Assembly (NCBI GenBank): GCA_964452735.1
Contig: CAYVNA010000005.1
Location: forward strand, 1-46,954
DNA length: 46,954 nucleotides
Direction of reading: 5' to 3'
Source of the DNA: UBA2177 sp964452735
GTDB taxonomy: Bacteria > Patescibacteriota > Dojkabacteria > SC72
Shown here: positions 43,121-46,954 of the stretch, in pieces
Layout of the letters: each line of letters begins with the position of its first letter
How positions within the stretch are numbered: position 1 is the first letter of the stretch
The notes under the pieces: model-generated
The model's database searches: none
What the model was told of the DNA's origin: nothing
The model's input: the letters and a program-made list of their open reading frames with translations, nothing else
Position numbers and translations under genes: made by a program

Positions 43121-43851
43121 GGGTGAAGCTACTTGGTAGAAACAGGCATGGTTGCCAATTGAGGGCCGTAGACATGAAGTCTGTTAAATGTCCGATCGAC
43201 ACTCACAATTTCTTCATAAGTCACACGACCAAACTCCTGACCCTCTTCGCCAGCTACAAACCACGTATCCGTCAAACCTGCTTCAGTCAGGATAACGAGT
43301 AATTCCTCGTAATCATCCTGACCTATTGGGTCTGTGATATTCCCTGGGAAAACCCATGAACATCTTGACTCATTGACCTGCCATTCAATACGGGTCGGAG
43401 AATCCGAACCCCACTGGTTAGCCCAGTCAGCAACATTACGCCAATCCTCATCATTGATACTGGGGAAACATGCACGAACATCAAGTTTCGCATTTTCCAC
43501 AATCAGACGATTTGCGTGATCAACTGCGGTTTGATCCGTTTCAAAATCCGTCGAAGGATCTTCCGGACCCGAACCATCCTGTGCGTAAACAACAGCATCC
43601 TTCCAGCTAACCGGGATATCTCCATTGAGGCGATCCAGGCAAGCATTCGTAGTTTCAAACCACTTGCAACCTTCTTCCGGTCTTGCGATCTTCGGGCTGC
43701 ACGCGCTCATGCTCAGCATGAAAATTACCAATACGACTAAAATCATTTTTTTCATTTTTTATCCTCCAGGATTCTAATTTTTGTAAGCTTTTCAGCTTCA
43801 CCCATATCAATATTCCATATCTATTTAAATGAAATACTAAGATGGGTGAAG
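43121..43851. repeat. GGGTGAAG repeats flanking the foreign lipoprotein gene
   Basis: GGGTGAAGCT lies at 43121-43130 (overlapping the end of the gene) and its reverse complement AGCTTCACCC at 43794-43803, so the gene is framed by a 10-bp inverted repeat. A third copy, ATGGGTGAAG (43842-43851), is inverted relative to CTTCACCCAT (43796-43805). A small hairpin AAGCT-TTTC-AGCTT (43785-43798) touches the second copy. These could be the ends of a small mobile cassette; no target duplication was recognised. Confidence 0.45.
43129..43755 (-). CDS. Secreted lipoprotein of foreign composition
   Basis: The 208 aa begin with a lipoprotein signal MKKMILVVLVIFMLSMSAC, lipobox Cys at residue 19. The mature part is acidic and Trp-rich (KWFETTNACLDRLNGD, WADQW-like WADWANQWGSDS, WQVNESRCSWVFPG) with three or four further cysteines. 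No family is recognised. It is about 48 percent GC by eye, uses codons rare in neighbours (CGG, CCG, GTC), and has a textbook Shine-Dalgarno, GGAGG (43763-43767 region), 7 nt before ATG, while native genes here lack one. A TAGAAT lies just upstream of that site. Transfer from another bacterium, perhaps a host, is likely. Confidence 0.75.
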   Translation of the reverse strand: MKKMILVVLVIFMLSMSACSPKIARPEEGCKWFETTNACLDRLNGDIPVSWKDAVVYAQDGSGPEDPSTDFETDQTAVDHANRLIVENAKLDVRACFPSINDEDWRNVADWANQWGSDSPTRIEWQVNESRCSWVFPGNITDPIGQDDYEELLVILTEAGLTDTWFVAGEEGQEFGRVTYEEIVSVDRTFNRLHVYGPQLATMPVSTK

Positions 43852-44143
43852 TGTACTTACTCCAAAATAATGAAAAAGATGTTGTCTTTAGCTTCTATAT
43901 ACCACCGGTGAGTTAATATATGTAATATAGAGGTATATAAATATACACTCATTACAATATAAGAACTCTTTTTAAAGAACTAGTCTTATCTATTAAATAG
44001 AAAAGACATAAAAAAGAATAAACAAATTCTCTTGTATGAATCTTCTATATGAAGTGGAATAGGGGGTATAGGTTTTTAAATGAGCAAGTTTTAAATCCTA
44101 ATATATTATACCAAATATCCGACCGAGAGGTCAATACTATAGG
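43804..44143. other. Intergenic stretch without a gene
   Basis: No credible open frame was found. The stretch holds the third GGGTGAAG copy (43842-43851), a hairpin GTCTT-n-TCTATT-n-AATAGA-n-AAGAC (43983-44007), and on the minus strand an orphan extended -10 box TGGTATAAT (44105-44113). A short untranslated RNA running from about 44098 to the hairpin is possible. Confidence 0.5.
44105..44113 (-). promoter_or_regulatory. Orphan extended -10 box TGGTATAAT
   Basis: It is identical to the extended -10 box of the GT2 gene at 44954-44962 but has no start codon within 300 nt downstream. It may drive a small RNA, or a long leader for the lipoprotein gene. Confidence 0.4.
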
Positions 44144-44926
44144 TTACAGGACCATAGCCTTGTATGAATAACAATTCTTTGTAGAAAACAACTTACTATC
44201 TATATCAAGAACATACTTAATCTCATTCATCTTTAGGTTATACAACTCCACACCAACCTCCTTAAAAGCCTTCTTAACATTTAATGTAGAATTACCTTTC
44301 TCAGACCAAACAATAGGGACAGACACAACATTAAGACCTAAGTATTTAGAAAGAAGTAACAAGTTTAAGTCTATGGTCCATTTCTTAGATATGATCATCT
44401 TGCTCATAGAATGAGCATACTCCTTTTTAAATATCTTCAAACCACACTGCGTATCCTCATATGGAAGAGAGAATACCGATCTAGTTACTAAGTTAAACAT
44501 TCTAGAAAGTATCTTTCTGTACATTGGTAAACCATTAATTCTAGATTCTTTTGCATATCTAGTAGCTATAGCTACATCAATATCATTGTTTCTAGATATT
44601 CTTCTGTATAACTTGTTCAATTGAGCTACAGAAGAAGCACCATCTGCATCCATGAATGCTACATATTTACCAGAAGCTTTTCTAAAACCAACAGATAATG
44701 CACCTCCCTTACCAATAGCTTTATGTATATTAGTGTATTTAATAAATGGATATTTCTTTTGTAATTGTTTAATAATCTCTACAGTTCTATCTGTAGTATT
44801 GTTAACAACAATTAGAACCTCTACATTGGTTTTCTGAGTAACAAAGTACTCACCAACCTGTTCTAAGGTTTTTCTAATTCTCTTTTCTTCGTTGTAAGCT
44901 GGTATTACTACCGTTAAGTTTTTCAT
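44144..44926 (-). CDS. GT2 glycosyltransferase, dolichyl/polyprenyl-phosphate glucose-synthase type
   Basis: The 260-aa GT-A fold enzyme begins LTVVIPAYNEEKRIRKTLEQ (residues 4-23). The nucleotide-sugar and metal site is GKGGALSVGFRKASGKYVAF followed by MDADGASS (DxD, near 93-95), and the acceptor region is PYEDTQCGLKIFKKE. The DADGA and QCG motifs are those of ALG5/DPM1-type enzymes that load glucose or mannose onto a polyprenyl phosphate. Such a carrier would feed the GT-C-like membrane proteins nearby. The last 20 residues are not hydrophobic, so it is a short, soluble or peripheral type. Confidence 0.9.
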   Translation of the reverse strand: MKNLTVVIPAYNEEKRIRKTLEQVGEYFVTQKTNVEVLIVVNNTTDRTVEIIKQLQKKYPFIKYTNIHKAIGKGGALSVGFRKASGKYVAFMDADGASSVAQLNKLYRRISRNNDIDVAIATRYAKESRINGLPMYRKILSRMFNLVTRSVFSLPYEDTQCGLKIFKKEYAHSMSKMIISKKWTIDLNLLLLSKYLGLNVVSVPIVWSEKGNSTLNVKKAFKEVGVELYNLKMNEIKYVLDIDSKLFSTKNCYSYKAMVL

Positions 44927-44953
44927 TTAATGCTTACTAAATTAAGATGAGAT

Positions 44954-44962
44954 ATTATACCA
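44954..44962 (-). promoter_or_regulatory. Extended -10 box TGGTATAAT of the GT2 gene
   Basis: Minus-strand TGG plus TATAAT lies 27 nt before the ATG at 44926, giving a leader of about 20 nt. Confidence 0.6.
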
Positions 44963-44995
44963 TAGAAGACCTATAGTGTTAAGGTGGGGTATTTC

Positions 44996-45045
44996 TTGAC
45001 TTAGAAAGTAGTTGAAAGTAAACTGATAAGAATAATTTGTACAAT
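44996..45045 (+). promoter_or_regulatory. Promoter region of the 110-aa gene
   Basis: TACAAT (45040-45045) lies 8 nt before the ATG at 45054. An additional TTGACT (44996-45001) has a weak -10 (TAAACT) 17 nt further on, and its TTTCTTGAC context recurs before the next gene. Confidence 0.45.
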
Positions 45046-45053
45046 AACCTATT

Positions 45054-45386
45054 ATGCCGAATGAAATAGATAGTTCTCATACACAAGGGGGATTTGAAAA
45101 TCAGTTTATCCAAGGAGGAGCCATTCCTGAACAACCCACAGTACCTATTATGAATACATCCGAAGAGTCAGTACAAAATATACCTCAGCAACAGGAAGGA
45201 AATAGTCCGGAAAGTATAGAGTCTCTTTGTGAGAAGATAGAACAGCTTTCAGCAGTTGTACATGATTATCTTGAAATGGAATATATGAGAGTTCAAAATG
45301 GGGGAGAGGAGGACAGGAGAAAACAACTAAAAAATATTTCTAATGCTATTCAAAATTTAGGAAATACTACGAAGAGAAAGAATTAG
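45054..45386 (+). CDS. Hypothetical small coiled-coil protein
   Basis: The 110 aa consist of a polar N-terminal half rich in Gln, Pro and Glu (QGGFENQFIQGGAIPEQPTV), then a helical, coiled-coil-like segment (SIESLCEKIEQLSAVVHDYLEMEYM) and a basic end (KRKN). No family is recognised; there is no signal or membrane segment. It resembles in style the disordered start of the large protein encoded next on the same strand, and the two genes have similar promoters, so they may work together. Confidence 0.62.
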   Translation: MPNEIDSSHTQGGFENQFIQGGAIPEQPTVPIMNTSEESVQNIPQQQEGNSPESIESLCEKIEQLSAVVHDYLEMEYMRVQNGGEEDRRKQLKNISNAIQNLGNTTKRKN

Positions 45387-45411
45387 CTATTTTATAAAAA
45401 CAATCTCTTTC

Positions 45412-45492
45412 TTGACACTAATTACTTAAATAGGTAGATTATATATATACCTGCCCCAATATCCTAGGTAGGTTATGTAAATTAATACCTAC
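45412..45492 (+). promoter_or_regulatory. Promoter with TAGGTA-type repeats before the last gene
   Basis: A consensus -35 TTGACA (45412-45417) is followed 17 nt later by TAGATT (45435-45440). Four copies of a short word in both orientations crowd the site: TAGGTAG (45431-45437, touching the -10), TACCTG (45448-45453), CCTAGGTAGG (45463-45472) and TACCTAC (45486-45492). They could be operator half-sites or fold the 5' leader. Confidence 0.45.
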
Positions 45493-45496
45493 AACT

Positions 45497-46954
45497 ATGA
45501 CACATGATCAATTTGGTCAAATTATCGATACAGGGAATACTGGGGAGACACCAACACCAAAACAAATTGCAGATCTAGAAGTAGAAAAGGCAGTAAAGCA
45601 AGCATATTTAAATCAAAGTAAAGGTAGAGTCGAGGAATTAAATAACTTCCTTGATCAAACAAAGGTAAGACATAACGAAGTAGTTCAAGAAACACATGAG
45701 GATTTTACACCAGGAGTTCAGAATACTGACATAAATACTGTTAAACAAAACTATTGGAACAACCCTGTAAAGATAAAAGATAACTTTAATTCTCTTGGAG
45801 AAGCAATGACTCCCGAAGAAAGAGCTAGATATAATGCATTTCAAGAATCGGGGATATCTCAAAAAATGGGTGGAGTAATAGATGAGAATTCAAAAGTTTA
45901 CAAAAGATACCAAAAAGAGATATCACAACCCCCAATAGAACCTCTAGCTGAACCTCCTATCGAAGAGAATAGTACAACAACACCTGCTAGAACTGCTCTT
46001 GAAATAGCAATGGCAGGGGAGAGACCAATGGAAAATAACAAAGGGTTACCGACACCCGAAGAGGGAGATGAAGATCATGAATATGTAAAACTGCCTCCTA
46101 GACCCTTCTCGGGAGGTCTCTCAGAAGAAGGACAAGCTGCATTAAGAAGAATGGATGTAATGGCTGAGGAACTAAAATCACAGAGAGGATATCCTAACTA
46201 TACAAATGATACTCTAAACTCTGATATCCCAGAAACAACAGAAACAGGCATAGAAGATAATTTGGATAGTCCAATTCCTGAAGATTTAGATAATGGAGCT
46301 AACCAAGACCACATCGCTCCTCTAACAAACACTAATGAGACAGAACAACCTGATCTAGATAATATGACTCGGGAACAGTTGATAGAATACATAACTAGAT
46401 TAAGAAATGGAGAACCAGAACCCCAAGTACAATCAGCTGTTGAAGAAACTCCGCTCCAAGAGATAGAACAAAATATAGAACAAGAGATAGAAGAAAGAAA
46501 AAGAGAGAGAAATATAAATAGAGCTGCCCTAGTAGCTGGCGTTATAGTAGGTGGAGCAACAGGATTAATAGGAGGAGTCCAAGCATCATTAGTATGTGGT
46601 GCTGCAGTAGTTGCTGTAAGGGGGATGTCCTATCTAGTAGAGAATAAACTAGCATTGAGAAATACAGGATATCTCGAAAGTAAGATAAGAATGGAGGAAA
46701 ATCCAGAGGTCAAGGCAGAACTACAGAAAAGATACAACCTTTGGAATAAAGTTGCTAAAGTTTGTCGTGCCATGAACTCCTACCTCGGAGGTGCTACAGC
46801 AGGTTTAATAGGTTCAGCCATAGTAACAACACTGTTCAATCAAGGCCAAGGACTATTCAATAGACAAACAGTAGAGGCTACAACCCAAGCAACCAATACA
46901 TACTCTCAGGGAAGCATTGGTCAATCAAATACACCAACAACTCCAATACAACAA
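45497..46954 (+). CDS. Large membrane-associated protein, partial (runs off the window)
   Basis: The frame is open from the ATG at 45497 to the last base, 486 codons without a stop, so the C-terminus is missing. Residues 1-340 are polar, rich in Glu, Pro, Asn and Thr, and look disordered. Two Gly/Ala-rich hydrophobic segments follow: about 346-375 (ALVAGVIVGGATGLIGG, then CGAAVVAV) and about 430-448 (GGATAGLIGSAIVTTLF). A Gln/Thr-rich stretch follows. No signal peptide is seen. The two hydrophobic segments could form a membrane hairpin. No family is recognised. Codon use is native and no reading error is visible. Confidence 0.8.
   Translation, partial: MTHDQFGQIIDTGNTGETPTPKQIADLEVEKAVKQAYLNQSKGRVEELNNFLDQTKVRHNEVVQETHEDFTPGVQNTDINTVKQNYWNNPVKIKDNFNSLGEAMTPEERARYNAFQESGISQKMGGVIDENSKVYKRYQKEISQPPIEPLAEPPIEENSTTTPARTALEIAMAGERPMENNKGLPTPEEGDEDHEYVKLPPRPFSGGLSEEGQAALRRMDVMAEELKSQRGYPNYTNDTLNSDIPETTETGIEDNLDSPIPEDLDNGANQDHIAPLTNTNETEQPDLDNMTREQLIEYITRLRNGEPEPQVQSAVEETPLQEIEQNIEQEIEERKRERNINRAALVAGVIVGGATGLIGGVQASLVCGAAVVAVRGMSYLVENKLALRNTGYLESKIRMEENPEVKAELQKRYNLWNKVAKVCRAMNSYLGGATAGLIGSAIVTTLFNQGQGLFNRQTVEATTQATNTYSQGSIGQSNTPTTPIQQ

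Noticed and set aside
43334..43740. Open frames antisense to the foreign lipoprotein gene
   Set aside because: They are shadows of the real gene, which has a signal peptide and strong ribosome site on the minus strand.
43901..43920. ACCGGTG words near 43110 and 43902 as ends of an inserted element
   Set aside because: The match is only 7-8 nt and is itself palindromic, so it is too weak to support element ends.
45638..46392. Minus-strand open frames within the last gene
   Set aside because: They lie antisense to a 486-codon open frame with consistent codon use.
1..46954. UGA recoded as glycine
   Set aside because: TGA ends several genes exactly where expected, including the ATGA overlaps of pseudopilin genes, and proteins read through normally with the standard code.
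1..46954. tRNA or rRNA genes and CRISPR arrays
   Set aside because: No tRNA cloverleaf, rRNA-like stretch or regularly spaced direct repeats were recognised in any gap between genes.

Overview
This is an AT-rich, tightly packed bacterial chromosome segment that looks like a Candidate Phyla Radiation (Patescibacteria) genome. A group such as Dojkabacteria or Microgenomates would fit, but the window holds no rRNA and the placement is an inference. The signs are very short intergenic spaces, a minimal type IV pilus locus with PilB, PilT, PilC, PilD and PilMNO, a sortase, a membrane-bound Clp ATPase, many small hypotheticals, and almost no Shine-Dalgarno sequences. TGA is used as a stop (for example in the 4-base ATGA overlaps of the pseudopilin genes), so this is the standard code and not the UGA=Gly code of Gracilibacteria/Absconditabacteria.

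Layout. 1-9.4 kb holds small enzymes and housekeeping genes: HTH-Nudix plus NADAR, an ASCH protein, an APH-type kinase, a UDG-like protein, TypA, an ABC exporter and a YbaK-type deacylase. 9.3-15.7 kb holds dus, a REP-like repeat, a small membrane protein with a membrane-anchored Clp ATPase, then rpmF-nusB-rnc-rpsP-KH. 15.7-27.4 kb is one continuous minus-strand type IV pilus locus. 27.4-33.3 kb holds holB, gyrB, a hypothetical and gyrA. 33.3-37.5 kb is an accessory stretch: a hairpin-rich, GC-rich lipoprotein gene, a VanY-type carboxypeptidase, the wreck of an AbiEii-type toxin system, a sortase and a tiny candidate sortase substrate. 37.5-45 kb holds cell-surface glycosylation genes (two large multi-pass membrane proteins, a GT4 and a GT2 glycosyltransferase) and a second foreign-looking lipoprotein gene. 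The window ends inside a large open reading frame of more than 486 codons.

Expression. About 16 starts that begin a transcription unit lie only 5-8 nt behind a -10 hexamer (TATAAT, TAGAAT, TAAAAT, TAATAT), often with an extended TGn. Transcription would then begin at or next to the start codon, so leaderless mRNA seems to be the normal mode here. Two genes break this pattern. The lipoprotein genes at 33463-33795 and 43129-43755 have strong Shine-Dalgarno sequences, higher GC and adjoining hairpins, and look horizontally acquired.

The most unusual sequence is 33341-33848. There the lipoprotein gene and its flanks form an almost unbroken chain of inverted repeats, including perfect 10- and 11-bp arms within the coding sequence. 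It could be a structured mRNA, a structured RNA that contains an ORF, or a mobile element.
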